Shown: positions 19,140 through 30,653, numbered from the stretch's first letter. The stretch: DNA of 64,000 nucleotides from Rhynchopus sp. YZ270_cl-10 (GCA_964035575.1 OZ037862.1:186001-250000); one strand, 5' to 3'. Numbers and translations: made by a program. The notes: a model not told the origin generated them from the letters alone.

Positions 19140-22067
19140 TCACCTCCACGGCTTTCTGGAAGAAGGCGACCTGACTACAGAGGAAGGCATCCACCCCGAG
19201 GCCCGCATCGATGCCGTCGGGGAGATGGGGCGTGACAGGAGTGCGTCTGCACCACCACCACCACCACCTCCACCCCCTACGCTATACCCCACCCTAGTAG
19301 GTGACGCAGCCCGCCCACCTCCGCTTCTGAGGCTCCGTTCTCTGGGCTCTCTGTGGTCAGCTAAAGGGTCGCCAGCGTGTGGAGACCGTGGAGGGGTGAG
19401 CAGCCAGGAGTGCATATCGCGTTCTGTGACGGCGTGGTGTGGGGTTTGGTGGTAGCCCACAGTGTATCCACCGCTGGCAGGAACCGAGCGGGTGGCTGGA
19501 CGCAGACCGGGGCTGCGTGGGAGACCTCCTCCTCCTCCACCCCCCGCACCCACCCCCATCATGGACACCCTCGACATCTCAAACTCCCCAGAGGCAGTTC
19601 CCAATGCTGGCGTCCTTGGGGAAGGGAGTGACGCTGAATAAAACGGAGGCACCTTCTGGGTCGTGCTCATCAACCTCTCGCAGGTTCCTTTATAGTACCG
19701 CAGCTCTCTCTCTAGGGCGTTGACTCGGTCCTCTTGGCTGTCTTTGATGCCTTCATATGAGGGTCCCGGGAGTTGTTTGAGGGATGGTCTGAGCTCTTGG
19801 ATGGAGGGTTGCTGAGAGGAAGGCCGTGGAGGAGGTGCAGGGAGCATAAGCGCCTCGTCTGCGGGATGGAATATGTCGGAGTAGAGGTCCTGCGGGTCCC
19901 CTTCTGGGTAGGTCTTGACATTCGCGATGAGCACGTTGTCGCGGGCCTCGGGTATGTCAACGAAGTGCTCTCTTTGCTGTTCTCGCTTCAAAGCGCGGGC
20001 AAGACGTTCCTCTGCGGGGAGCCGCGCATCGTCTTCCACCTCACTCCGAACGCTCTGTGGATTCGCCATATCAAAAAACCGTGGTCGTTGGTGGCTTCGT
20101 TCTGATGCAACAGAGCCACCACCACGCCGTGTAGATCCAACGGTAGAGCGAAGACGTTGTTGTTGCTCATAATAATCTTTGATAAATCGAAGCTCAGCAC
20201 TATGCTCACGATAGCGATTCCGCAGACGTTCGTAGAGGAGAATCTCACGCCCTTCGACCGAATCGAGCACTTTATTGCAGTCCTTCTTGCTTTTCCCTAA
20301 CGAAGCAAAAAAGGCGTCCAACCGCGATATCACATCCTCCCGATGGAGGTGCACCTCACCCCCTAGATGCGTCGTTTGATTGAACACCAAATCCGCATCA
20401 AGGCTGTCTGGGACACTCTGCATGCCATATGCCGACTGCGTTTCACTCCTAAAATCGCTGGGTAGCATCGCAGACCGCACCGTATCCCTCCTACTCGCCG
20501 GTCTTTGATACGGAAAGTCAGGGATAACAGTACTCTCTGAGTCCGCTGTGGAGTGCGGATAGGCGGCCTCTTCGTCAAACGTATTGGTGTCATTGGTTGA
20601 ATCACTTCTTGCTGCAGAAGACCGAATTACAAGCCACAGAACCCTATTCGGTCCGGACGCGGTATTCGACGACATTGCATGCGAAACAAATGACGCATTA
20701 TGTTCACGCCCTGGGGTACGTGGCATCTGAGTCGCATCTTGCACCCCAGGCCCCTCCTCTGCACGAAGCGACGGTGTCAACAACGCGTGTTGTGGAGGAG
20801 GTGGCAACTCTCCTGCGCTTTTCACACCTTCCCCATCCGCGTTTACCCCCGACTCATGCTGGAAGAGCCCGTCCACCTGTTGTTCTGGTAGCATGCCTGG
20901 TGTTTCGATAGGTTGAGGCTGAGGAGTCGCAGAAGGCAGTGGTGTCGCAGAAGGGGCCAAAGGTGTGCCCCCAGACCTCTCTTTGTCGTGCATGGTTTTC
21001 AGGTTGTACCGCGTTCGAATCGGGCAGAGAAGCGCCTTTCTGCAGTCCTCCGCGCTTAAGGTAATTGTTGTTGTTAATATCGCTATATCCCCTGTCTGTG
21101 GATTCACCTTGAAGGCAGGGTCGTTGTGGACATGAGAAGGTATTTTGCGCTGTGAACGAACGTACACCGTTGCAGTGAGGGTCACGCTCCGCATCAAATG
21201 CTCCTCCGTCTCTGGAGGGAGACCCCACGCAAAGTTCTGGCTGCTCCATTTGGGGCTCCGCCCCTTTGCTGTCCCGGTGATCTGCGGGACATCTGCATCC
21301 GAGGTGACCCCATTCGCGGAAAGCTCTACGTAGCATTTAGGAGTAGATGTAGTAGTATCTGCTGGGTCAAACAGCCCTTCCGCCTTGCTGACCATAACAT
21401 GAAGGGTCGTATAAGGAATGACATGTGTCCCATCCTTTCGTTCCGTCCAATTATACGCAGGTCCAACGAGTAATGGGGCTTCGGCTCCTTTAGGAAGGCC
21501 AGTTCTCACAGCAATGGTGATGCTCCCCAAATTCCCGCCGTGTTTTCTGAAAAAGGCGGAGCTCGCAGCATCGCCAGGTTTTTCGTAAAGGTCTTTGGTC
21601 AGCACTGCGCCAGAAATGAGGTATTTCGAAGGGTCGATTAAAAATTCTCGATGACCACGGAATTTTTTTTGGCGAAATGGCGAGTTTTTTGGTTGTGAAT
21701 AGACGGTCACTGCTATGGTAATGTCATCGGTGGTCGCTAAATCGAAAAATTCGAAGATCTGGCGGAATTGAGGGTTGGGGCCGATGTCGCGGTGGGTTGT
21801 CTCCTTGTTGGGGGGTGCGTTGCTGGAGTCTATCACGGTTACTTCTACGTGAGGGAGTGCGTTAGGGTCTACCTTGAGGCCGTCTGCTTGAACAATCTCG
21901 AGTTGAAGTTGCGACAATCTGTCCGCGCTAGCCTCTGTAGCGAACGGTGCTGCAGCACTGACCGCTTCGGCACCAGAGGCTACCACCACATCTTCTTCTC
22001 TCCTGCCCTCCACCACCTCCTCCTCCTCACCCTTCCTGTCCTTCCCAAAACAGCTGAAACATCCCAT
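19140..22067 (-). CDS. Dual C2-domain, lipid-anchored protein with coiled coil (975 aa)
   Basis: The start MGCFSCFGKDRKG is a classic dual-acylation site: Gly2 for myristoylation, Cys3 and Cys6 for palmitoylation. That predicts anchoring to the cytosolic face of a membrane. Two beta-rich segments look like C2 domains. The first is at ~50-190 (QLEIVQADGLKVD, PHVEVTVIDSS, NPQFRQIFEF). The second is at ~220-370 (LHVMVSKAEGLFDPADT, KCYVELSANG, SPKWSSQNFAW). The acidic calcium-binding loops are only partly conserved, so calcium dependence is uncertain. A Pro/Ser-rich linker, a basic coiled-coil stretch (~600-740) and a C-terminal low-complexity region with a Gly run follow. The frame is intact. 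A membrane scaffold or trafficking role is inferred; no family name is claimed. Confidence 0.85.
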   Translation of the reverse strand: MGCFSCFGKDRKGEEEEVVEGRREEDVVVASGAEAVSAAAPFATEASADRLSQLQLEIVQADGLKVDPNALPHVEVTVIDSSNAPPNKETTHRDIGPNPQFRQIFEFFDLATTDDITIAVTVYSQPKNSPFRQKKFRGHREFLIDPSKYLISGAVLTKDLYEKPGDAASSAFFRKHGGNLGSITIAVRTGLPKGAEAPLLVGPAYNWTERKDGTHVIPYTTLHVMVSKAEGLFDPADTTTSTPKCYVELSANGVTSDADVPQITGTAKGRSPKWSSQNFAWGLPPETEEHLMRSVTLTATVYVRSQRKIPSHVHNDPAFKVNPQTGDIAILTTTITLSAEDCRKALLCPIRTRYNLKTMHDKERSGGTPLAPSATPLPSATPQPQPIETPGMLPEQQVDGLFQHESGVNADGEGVKSAGELPPPPQHALLTPSLRAEEGPGVQDATQMPRTPGREHNASFVSHAMSSNTASGPNRVLWLVIRSSAARSDSTNDTNTFDEEAAYPHSTADSESTVIPDFPYQRPASRRDTVRSAMLPSDFRSETQSAYGMQSVPDSLDADLVFNQTTHLGGEVHLHREDVISRLDAFFASLGKSKKDCNKVLDSVEGREILLYERLRNRYREHSAELRFIKDYYEQQQRLRSTVGSTRRGGGSVASERSHQRPRFFDMANPQSVRSEVEDDARLPAEERLARALKREQQREHFVDIPEARDNVLIANVKTYPEGDPQDLYSDIFHPADEALMLPAPPPRPSSQQPSIQELRPSLKQLPGPSYEGIKDSQEDRVNALERELRYYKGTCERLMSTTQKVPPFYSASLPSPRTPALGTASGEFEMSRVSMMGVGAGGGGGGGLPRSPGLRPATRSVPASGGYTVGYHQTPHHAVTERDMHSWLLTPPRSPHAGDPLADHREPRERSLRSGGGRAASPTRVGYSVGGGGGGGGGADALLSRPISPTASMRASGWMPSSVVRSPSSRKPWR

Positions 22068-24587
22068 AAAAAGGTGAACCGAAGAGAAACGGTGCTTAGC
22101 CCACCTTTAGAATATAGGGAAATCCTAAAAGAGAAATTTGTATTGTTTTTTAGTGCATTCAAAAAAATCTAGGTTTTCTGTTAGGAGGATGAGGAGGGGA
22201 TAGAAAAGGGGTGATGAGGATTTTAGGGAAGGGGAAGGGGGGAAAGAGAGAGAGATAAAGAGAGAGAAAGAGGGAAGAAAACTAGACAATATCATCCGCC
22301 AAACAGATCTTGCTAACGATAGTAGGATCGGAGTCGGTAAGTAAGGTTGTTTCCGTCGATTGCACAAATCCTCCTGTTTGAGGGATGATTTGGCGGCCGT
22401 ACCCGGTAATACTATTTCCCCTTTTGAAGCAAAGCCTCGTAGGAATTGCAATAAAAATAACTGTGATGTGATTTTTTTTGTGAATAGTGTTGTTGAGGGC
22501 ACCCGGATCTCCCCATAACAGTGTTTTTTTCGTTGAAACGCAGCGCAAGGTGAAAGGATTCAAGGGGAAACTACTGGTATACAAGATCTGAACGGTTGGC
22601 TATTCTATTTGTTCTAGTTTCTTACTACACTATGTGTTAGGAAAAAAGGGAGGGATGGGGAGAACATTTCTTTTTGTTATCGACAATCACTTTATACCTA
22701 CGTAGTACAAAGATCTGCACACAATACATTTTTTTTTTTTTCATTTGTCAAATGGAACGACTATTTTTCCAGAAACAAACCTAAAATCATAAGAAAAGAA
22801 AAAAGAAAAAAGAAAAAAGAAAAAAAAGAGCATGTGAACAGAAGAGGTGGTGCAAGGTGCAAAAAAAAGACCTTATCGTACCACCCCGGTGGGACGCAGG
22901 CATTGATTCTCCGCTTGAAATGATTCTCTAGATCATCCACAAAACAAAAACAATACATTCATAAACAAAAAAATGACTTCAAATACAAAAGCCCCTCTCG
23001 TGAACAGTGTACCTTGGTACATGACCGGCGTATACCGTGGTGGAGGTGGACCCCCCCCAACCATGTGGTCCTACATCCATTTCGTGGTTTTTTTTGCAAA
23101 TCTGAAATAAAAAGTGCCACAGAGATGAGACAAAGGGACTCTACTGCAGTTGTTGATAATATGAAAAACAGACTGCAGTTTTTTTTGGGGGAACGAGCGT
23201 TTTTTTTTTTTGCACCCCTCGCAAAATGGTGGGTAACTAAAAAAAAATGAGTTGAAATACAAAGCCCTGTGACTGTGTACCTAAAAATGGGCTGAGATGA
23301 ATGCACTCACTGTGCACACATTTCATAAAAAAAAGGTGCAAAAAACAACAGAATATACAGACGGAGACTGGCCGTCTGAAGAACAGGAACAACCCCCACG
23401 ACAACCCTCTGTTAGGGTTCCTTTCATGGGGGGACACACTGCTCTGTTTGGTGTGAATCGTTTTTGTTGTTTTTGCACTGTGTGGTTTGAAAAATGGGGG
23501 TTTTTTTGGCGAATAATGTGCACCGACGTGAAAGGTACAAAAAAGAAGAAGAACCACAAAAGACATATTCGGCAGGATGCACCTTAGCTTCTGCTTCGGT
23601 AACTTAAAACAAGGCAGGGGGGTTTACAAATAAAATAAAAAATAAAATCGTGACATAGAAATGAGCTTCACATAAAACCCCCCCCCCCCCCCCCCCCATT
23701 CGATCTGAATTTGACAAAACTGAACTGAACATAAATCTTAATTGGTGCCCCCCCTATGGCTGGGGCTGTACGAAGTGACTGAGATGCATATGATATTTAC
23801 ATGCAAAAAAGGCGGGGTAACAAAAAAAAAAAAAAAAAAAAAAAACAAATCAGATGTAGTGGAAAAGCGTAAACGTCTCTGGGACACACAGGTTGTCTTT
23901 CTTTGGTTCAATCTATTCGATGTATCGAAGCAAATAAAAGACAGCCTAAATAATTGCAATGAGAACCCTTCATGAATAGGCAATACTGCTTTGCGATCAC
24001 CAAAACTACGTACTTGGGCTCTGGCATTGTACTTTTATTTTTGTCTCAAACATTGCGAACGAAGCATAACACAAATTAGCGTTGCTGCACAAAACCACCT
24101 ACACCTGTATTGTGTGGAATGGGGAGAATCTTGGGTGAACGTTTATAAGCGGGCAGACTGTTTCTTTTTTTCTTCTTGCACGCAACGTCACCTGAACGGG
24201 TGGGAATGGATGGCTCAAAAATGCCTCGTCTTACACTCGCTCTCAGAGTATTTATTTTTCAAAAAAATGTGTGTGAATTTGTGGCAACACTATCAGAGCT
24301 GCCTTCCAAAGGAACGATGTATTTTTTTAGACAAAAACCTCAACAGATTCAACAAAAATGTGAAAATTGGAAGGGGGAAAAAAAAAACCTCGTCACCCCC
24401 CCTCTATGTTCGTAGGTGTGCTCCCCAATACAGATTCCTCATACCAACAAAACAAAACAAAAAAAATATCCAGCTCGGGTATGTGTCTGTACGGAGTTAC
24501 TTTAACCCCGTCACACCCCAAAACAAAGTTTTGTGTCTTATTTTTTGAAGGTATGTGGGAACCTTTGCCCGAGAAAAAGTATTCTCA
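22068..24587. other. Gene-free repeat-rich spacer
   Basis: No gene is supported. There are H2 hairpin copies at 22974-23090 (long form) and 23249-23290, a GATGAATGCACTCACTGTGC hairpin near 23297, a poly-C run of about 19 at 23679-23698 and a poly-A run near 23821-23844. Frames here are short and low-complexity. Confidence 0.6.
22974..23090 (+). repeat. H2 repeat, long form
   Basis: CTTCAAATACAAAAGCCCC, TCTCGTGAACAGTGTACC, TTGGTACATGACCGGCG and a CATCCATTTCGTGG tail are shared in order with the copy at 31530-31640. Three successive small stems can form (ATACA/TGTA, GGTAC/GTACC-like, GGTGGA/CCCCC), so the long form could fold as a multi-stem RNA. Confidence 0.65.
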
Positions 24588-25877
24588 TCATATATGTACC
24601 GTTTTGGGCCGCTGTAATTGTGCTGCAATTGTGCTGTAATTGTGGTGTAATTGTGGCGTAATTGTGCTCAGTTCTGGCCAGTTGTGCTCAGTTGTGCGTA
24701 AGTGTGTGTAAATGTGCGTAAGTGTACGTAAGTGTGCGTAAGTGTTGGTACTTGTGGAGTAATTGTGGGCACGTGTGTGTAAGTGTGCAAAAACGGATAT
24801 TTTTTGTTTTCTGCACGTTTCTCCTGCTCTTTCACGCCAACAAGACTTCGATAACATTTCGCTTAAAATTGCACATTTTTTGACGTGGCTGCATAATCGA
24901 TTCCCCGTGTTTCTACCAGTTGTCATGGGTACATTCACGTGTTGTAAATTTGTTTTCGTTGGTCAAGCTTTTAAAGCCGGCATTTGCATTTCCGGAATCC
25001 GTCCGGCCAGTGGTGGGGTCAATTTGCCGAAATGGACAAATTCTCGTTTTTGGTCAATTTCTGCACAGTACACAGTACACAGTACACAGTACACAGTACA
25101 CAGTACACAGTACACAGTACACAGTACACAGTACACAGTACACAGTACACAGTACAGTACAGTACAGTACAGTACAGTACAGTACAGTACAGTACAGTAC
25201 AGTACAGTACAGTACAGTACAGTACAGTACAGTACAGTACAGTACAGTACAGTACAGTACAGTACAGTACAGTACAGTACAGTACAGTACAGTACAGTAC
25301 AGTACAGTACAGTACAGTACAGTACAGTACAGTACAGTACAGTACAGTACAGTACAGTACAGTACAGTACAGTACAGTACAGTACAGTACAGTACAGTAC
25401 AGTACAGTACAGTACAGTACAGTACAGTACAGTACAGTACAGTACAGTACAGTACAGTACAGTACAGTACAGTACAGTACAGTACAGTACAGTACAGTAC
25501 AGTACAGTACAGTACAGTACAGTACAGTACAGTACAGTACAGTACAGTACAGTACAGTACAGTACAGTACAGTACAGTACAGTACAGTACAGTACAGTAC
25601 AGTACAGTACAGTACAGTACAGTACAGTACAGTACAGTACAGTACAGGTCACTTACATGTGGTGGCATGCTTCCCTGTAGGGTGGCGTACCTTTTTTTCC
25701 CCCAGCGTAATTTAGGTGTAATTGTGTGTAATTGTGGTGTAATTGTGGTTAGTTGTGTGTATTTGTGTATAATTGTGCTGAAATTGTACTGAAATTGTGC
25801 CTTAAATAGGCACAATTTGAGGTCAGTTTGGTGTCAGTTGTGCCCAGTTGCGTCATGGGTAAAACGGTACATCATAT
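24588..25877. mobile_element. Putative ~1.28 kb TIR element carrying a CAGTA array
   Basis: Short terminal inverted repeats TGTACCGTTTT (24595) and AAAACGGTACA (25861-25871) bound a ~1.28 kb segment. TCATAT occurs at 24588-24593 just outside the left end and at 25872-25877 just outside the right end, consistent with a 6 bp target duplication; one extra A sits between the left copy and the repeat. Inside are degenerate GTGTAATTGTG minisatellite stretches on both sides, a diverged fragment of the 262 bp satellite (24975-25055) and the long CACAGTA/CAGTA array. No transposase frame is present, so it is non-autonomous if mobile at all. Confidence 0.55.
25064..25647. repeat. Two-phase tandem array: CACAGTA x13 then CAGTA x98
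   Basis: Perfect 7-mers CACAGTA run from 25064 to 25154 (13 copies) and switch cleanly to perfect 5-mers CAGTA from 25155 (98 copies). Neither unit contains a stop in any of the six frames, so long artificial open frames exist; none is a gene. The switch point and unit order are the same as in the second array at 36091. Copy number may be imprecise because such arrays are hard to assemble. Confidence 0.95.
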
Positions 25878-26113
25878 GCAATCAATAAATTGATAGTACA
25901 TGGTGAGGGATCAACAAAAATGTTCCCAGAAAAGAAAAGAAATGGCAAAAGGGGTACGAACAGAACTGCAATTCTAATACACGGCAGAGGGAAGGTGTGT
26001 CAAAAGAACGCGTGATACTGTGTGACACCCCTTCAGGACATTTATGGTGTGTCTGCAACAAGAAGAAAAAAAAGAGAGATAGAGATAGAGAGAAAAACTA
26101 CAAAAGAACACTT

Positions 26114-26222
26114 CAGACGCTCCTAGGCATACCTAGAAGGCATACATATTCGCCCTATATTCGGATCCGAATATAGGGCGAATACGAAATTTGCCTTCTA
26201 GGTATGCCTAGGGATGCGTCTG
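26114..26222. repeat. Near-perfect 109 bp palindrome
   Basis: Arms of ~52 bp meet at GGATCC (26163-26168) with almost no loop. Blocks CCTAGGCATACCTAGAAGGC and ATTCGCCCTATATTCGGATC are mirrored on the other side with a few mismatches near the outer third. This is cruciform-prone DNA, perhaps a foldback element. No gene lies within 4 kb on the left or 5 kb on the right. Confidence 0.9.
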
Positions 26223-26772
26223 TGGTTTTTTTTTTTAGTTTTACTTGTATTTTTTGATAAAATTGTTGAACAGTTGTAGTCTCCACTTATTCACTACTTT
26301 TCTTTCACTTTTTATGAGGGTTTCCCCTACTTTTTTTCAAAAACTACTGGCGCGTAAAAACATAATTCCCGAGGGTTCAGTAATACTGAAGCAGAGAAGT
26401 CTGTCCTGATGCATCCAAACTTCACTTTACTTCACATTGACAACAAAAAGGAAACGGGGCACTGAACAGACCAGACCAGAGGATGGGAAGGGATACAGGG
26501 TATACCGATTTGCAAGCAGTACAAAAAAAAAAAAAAAGGGGGGTCGATGAATTCCAAGCCTCTGGCTTAGTCACCTAAAGGGGGCGTGAAAGATGTGAAA
26601 AGGAAGTGAAAGCTTTTGACAAATGCATCCTCTCACCTAGGTACACTGCCAGGTGCACTAGGTGGACTTCAACGTCCTATGTTGGCATCTGATTAAAAAA
26701 GGGGGTTGAAAGTGCACCGAAAGTGCATAAAAAAAAAGCGCACCGTGCAACGGCCGACGCATAAAAAAAAAA

Positions 26773-26853
26773 GTGAAGTTGATAGTGCAAACGCCTCTGG
26801 GACGCAGGCACTGACACTCCGCTATCGAACCCCCCCGGAGTGTTGCGCTTGGG
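26773..26853 (+). repeat. H3 hairpin repeat, full-length type
   Basis: GTGAAGTTGATAGTGCAAAC, GCCTCTGGGACGCAGGCACT and ACACTCCGCTATCGAACCC lead to CCCGGAGTGTTGCGC. Two stems form: AGTGC/GCACT and ACACTCCG/CGGAGTGT. A separate GGGGTTTCGAACCCGG hairpin follows at about 26898-26915. Confidence 0.7.
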
Positions 26854-27031
26854 AAATAAATGAATGACAAAATGGAAAGTTGGTACCCGTTCTTCCGCGG
26901 GGTTTCGAACCCGGAGGGTGCTTGGTTTCAACATATTTTTATTATTTTGAAAAGCGTATTGTGCCCCAAACAATTTGATGACATATTCCTCTCGTGCACA
27001 TTACATCTTCAAAAAAAAAAAAGAGAAAGAA

Positions 27032-27224
27032 AAGTTTATAAGATAAAGCCTCTCGTGATTTATCCTTGAAATAAACGTTTATAAGATGATTCTAAGTTTC
27101 AGCCACCTTATAAAAAAATAAAGAAAAGTTTATCAGATGACCCTAAGCTTCTCGTGCTTAGTCACCTTATCATATTCGTTATCGCACAGCATCAACTGCT
27201 GATGTTGTGCGATAACGAATATGA
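27032..27224 (+). repeat. Cluster of three H1 hairpins plus an inverted repeat
   Basis: Three H1 copies (27032-27069, 27074-27112, 27126-27170) share AGTTTATAAGATGA, a CTAAGC-loop-GCTTAG-like stem and TCACCTTAT. In the third copy outer (ATMAGATGA/TCACCTTAT) and inner stems enclose CTTCTCGTG. Directly after it the block TCATATTCGTTATCGCACAGC is mirrored at 27196-27224, giving ~27 bp arms. The left arm alone recurs after the H1 copy at 57268. Confidence 0.75.
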
Positions 27225-27687
27225 GAAGAAAAAAAAAAAGCGAGGTGTCATCAATTATTCAAAAAAAATCAGGAATCAATTAGCTGCAACACCGCAGGAT
27301 TGCTAGTTGGGTGGAAAGAGGGGTGGTGGGGGAAGGTCGGTCGGGCGGAACTACTGGGGGAAGGAAAGAGCGGACGTAAGAAAGAACAGAGACAATGGCC
27401 GTTATTATAAGGGGGGAGGAGAGGAAGGGGGAAGGAAGACAGAGTTGGAAAAACGGCGCACATTGCAACATTTTTTTTTAAATTGTATCGACAAACCACT
27501 CCCCCATAGGTCCTGTGTACAGTGCCCTATAAAAGTCAATGTACTTACAGTCACACAATGGTGGGATAAAAAACCCCTCCTTCTTAGAGTTTTGAAATCC
27601 CAAAAATCCACCTTAGCTTTCTTTACCCCAAAAGTTTTTTTTCCTCACACACCCCAATGGAAGTATAAAGAGGAAAAAAAAAGAATA

Positions 27688-27744
27688 GTTTATAAGATGA
27701 CCCTAAGCCTCTCGTGCGCAGTCATCTTGATCACATTCGTTATC
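27688..27744 (+). repeat. H1 hairpin repeat
   Basis: AGTTTATAAGATGACCCTAA, GCCTCTCGTGCGCAGTC and ATCTTGATCACATTCGTTAT match the consensus, including the start of the TTCGTTATC tail. Confidence 0.65.
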
Positions 27745-29602
27745 AAAAGAGAGAGAGAGAGAGAGAGAGAAAAGGCTGCTAAGATGACGCTGAGCCTGCG
27801 CTTTGTCATCAAAAAGAAAAAGAGGAAGAAAAAGAAAAAGAGATTGTTTCATATACTAACTATTCTACTGAATAGAAGGTATAATAGGGTGCACTAAATG
27901 TACCCACACTTTTTTTTTTTTACTTTATGTGGATTGTTTGTTTCTGATAGTGACGTGACTCGTTTAAAAAAAGAACAGAAAAGAAAAGGTGAAAGATGAA
28001 CATGCCCGTGCACACACATCTAGAAAACTTGGAGAGAAAGAAAAATGAACTGTGCACATCCCCATGCACATACACACATCGGAAAAATAAATATCCGTAA
28101 AAGAGACAGCTTGCTGCTGTTGGCTCCTGCAAAAAAAAGAAAAGAATAAAATAAAATAAAATGTGAAATTGGCAGTGACTCTCCGCCTCGTGGGCAAAAG
28201 GCACCTGGCATATACCCGAAGAAATCTTTCTGAAAAAACCAGTTTTGTTCCAAGAAATGATTCCGCAATGGTATACAGTGTAAGATGATTCTAAGCCTCG
28301 CTTAGTCACTTAAAAAAAAATGTATTACGCTTGGGCAGGAAAGGAAGAAAAGCAAAAAAATAAAAACACAGCTTGACTGTGTAGGTGGGAAAAACAAAAA
28401 GTGAATTTTACGTCATCTTTTTTTGTGCCACTTATGTTCAGATTTCTGAAGTCTCCATCTAAACGTTTCGTCACATTGGGAGTTGAAGGTACAAAAAATG
28501 CCTCTTGGACACAGACCAGGTATTTTGTCACCAAGCATTCTCCTGACTTAGATTTTGTTGATTATCAAATCAAGGGAGACACATCTCAATAAAGTTGAAA
28601 GTGTTGGAACAACGCTTCACTAGGCACCGAAGAAGCTCAAAAAATAAAAATCGAGCTGGGGTGGTCTGGGGTGATTCGCACTTTTGTACACCTCCCCCAT
28701 TCACACCACAAATGTGTTTTCTGATAGCAGCACTGTTGAAAAGGGCCTTTTTCACAGACCATCCTTCTTGGGGTATCGTGTTGCGGCCTATCTGGCATGT
28801 TATCAGAAGCGAAAAAAAACTTCACAAAGCTCTCAGATAGACATGACAAAAAAAAAAACAACGTATCTGGTGCTCCGGGAGGGGTCGATATTGACACTGA
28901 TACAGGGCCTTTATACACACCCCCCCCCCTGATATTGACAGGTCGTTGACCGACTTCCGAAAGCAGCGAGAATAATGTCTTTTTTGGGTTGGGGGGAAGG
29001 AGTCAGCATTTGGCCCATAATTGAGAGTTCTGTAAGATTGCCAGGTGCGCAATATTCCATGCTATGAAGTAATATAAAAAAAAAGAAGAAAAAACAAGTA
29101 ATTGCTATCGGAAAAAAAACGGGGTGTGATGTGGAACTCCATCCTGAAAAGAAATAATCTACAACACGCCCAGCATTCTGCTCTTCTGCAGGTATGCTAA
29201 CGCTCTTCGTACGCTGCCAGACCCACTGGGACGCCAGCATCTGAAACGTTCAAGAAGGGGGGGCTGTCCTCTTCATCCAGCACCACCGTGTTCCAGCTCG
29301 TTTTTGTCCACAGGCTCCCCACATTGTCGTCGTCGTTGGAGCAGTGCGGAAGGAACACAGAATGCACAGACTACAACACATCGATAACACCAGGCACATC
29401 AGCACCTCCAGCAAATCGCCAGGATGCTGCGGTGGTTTCGAAAATCACGCGGAGTTTTCCACAGCACACCCCGCTTTTTTCTTAGCAATTAGTTGTTCTT
29501 GTTGGTATTGTTCTTTTCAACCACCTTCCTTCAACCCTTGTAGGGATCAGTTGTTAATTTTTTCGCGAAAACATGAAATTATACATTTCAAGAGAACAAA
29601 TT

Positions 29603-30650
29603 AAAAAGGGACCTTATTTGCATTTTTGGGCTCCGCCCGTGCAGTGGTGGGGTCAATCTCGAAAATTGGACAATTTTTTGACCACTTAAATTTTGAGAAA
29701 TATGAGCCCGGTTCCTTATACGTGGGGCCCATTTTTGGCTAAAATTTTCCTCAAAATCAGGTTTTGTAAAATTGACCCTTTACTCCCCCCCCACATCGAT
29801 TTCAATACTATACCTTACTTCACCTACGGTTGCCCTTACAGGGGGGGTGAAGGAAGGTAAGTTGAAAAAGGGACCTTATTTGCATTTTTGGGCTCCGCCC
29901 GTGCAGTGGTGGGGTCAATCTCGAAAATTGGACAATTTTTTGACCACTTAAATTTTGAGAAATATGAGCCCGGTTCCTTATACGTGGGGCCCATTTTTGG
30001 CTAAAATTTTCCTCAAAATCAGGTTTTGTAAAATTGACCCTTTACTCCCCCCCCACATCGATTTCAATACTATACCTTACTTCACCTACGGTTGCCCTTA
30101 CAGGGGGGGTGAAGGAAGGTAAGTTGAAAAAGGGACCTTATTTGCATTTTTGGGCTCCGCCCGTGCAGTGGTGGGGTCAATCTCGAAAATTGGACAATTT
30201 TTTGACCACTTAAATTTTGAGAAATATGAGCCCGGTTCCTTATACGTGGGGCCCATTTTTGGCTAAAATTTTCCTCAAAATCAGGTTTTGTAAAATTGAC
30301 CCTTTACTCCCCCCCCACATCGATTTCAATACTATACCTTACTTCACCTACGGTTGCCCTTACAGGGGGGGTGAAGGAAGGTAAGTTGAAAAAGGGACCT
30401 TATTTGCATTTTTGGGCTCCGCCCGTGCAGTGGTGGGGTCAATCTCGAAAATTGGACAATTTTTTGACCACTTAAATTTTGAGAAATATGAGCCCGGTTC
30501 CTTATACGTGGGGCCCATTTTTGGCTAAAATTTTCCTCAAAATCAGGTTTTGTAAAATTGACCCTTTACTCCCCCCCCACATCGATTTCAATACTATACC
30601 TTACTTCACCTACGGTTGCCCTTACAGGGGGGGTGAAGGAAGGTAAGTTG
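29603..30650. repeat. Tandem satellite, 4 copies of a 262 bp unit
   Basis: ACCTTATTTGCATTTTTGGG occurs at 29611, 29873, 30135 and 30397, exactly 262 bp apart, and the four units appear identical. Each unit ends with a hairpin (TACCTTACTTCACC / GGTGAAGGAAGGTA) around CCCTTACAGG. Diverged single pieces of the unit lie next to both CAGTA arrays (24975-25055, 34931-34959 and 35647-35780). Identity of the copies implies very recent amplification or homogenisation. Confidence 0.97.
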
Positions 30651-30653
30651 ATA

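Larger units (their letters stand above)
25878..29602. other. Gene-free spacer with palindromes and H1 clusters
   Basis: I support no gene here. Contents include a 109 bp palindrome (26114-26222), a diverged H5 copy (26250-26310), H1 hairpins near 26544, 27032, 27074, 27126, 27688 and 28279, an H3 copy at 26773, an inverted repeat 27167-27224, GA-rich simple repeats near 27750, and hairpin-like GATGAACATGCCC...CACATCTAG near 27996. Around 28600-29480 composition is closer to coding DNA, but no frame is long or recognisable; a decayed gene or element is possible. Confidence 0.55.

Noticed and set aside
24763-25815. Open frames of 229-305 codons across the first CAGTA array in five frames
   Set aside because: Neither CACAGTA nor CAGTA contains a stop in any frame, so any length stays open. 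There is no composition or domain signal.
26875-26925. tRNA gene suggested by GGGGTTTCGAACCCGG
   Set aside because: The T-arm-like hairpin is good, but no acceptor, D or anticodon arms could be built around it.
28600-29480. A gene in the coding-like stretch before the satellite
   Set aside because: No frame longer than about 110 codons, no motif, no convincing splice joints on either strand.
29603-30650. CRISPR array
   Set aside because: Units are contiguous 262 bp repeats with no spacers, and the genome is eukaryotic.
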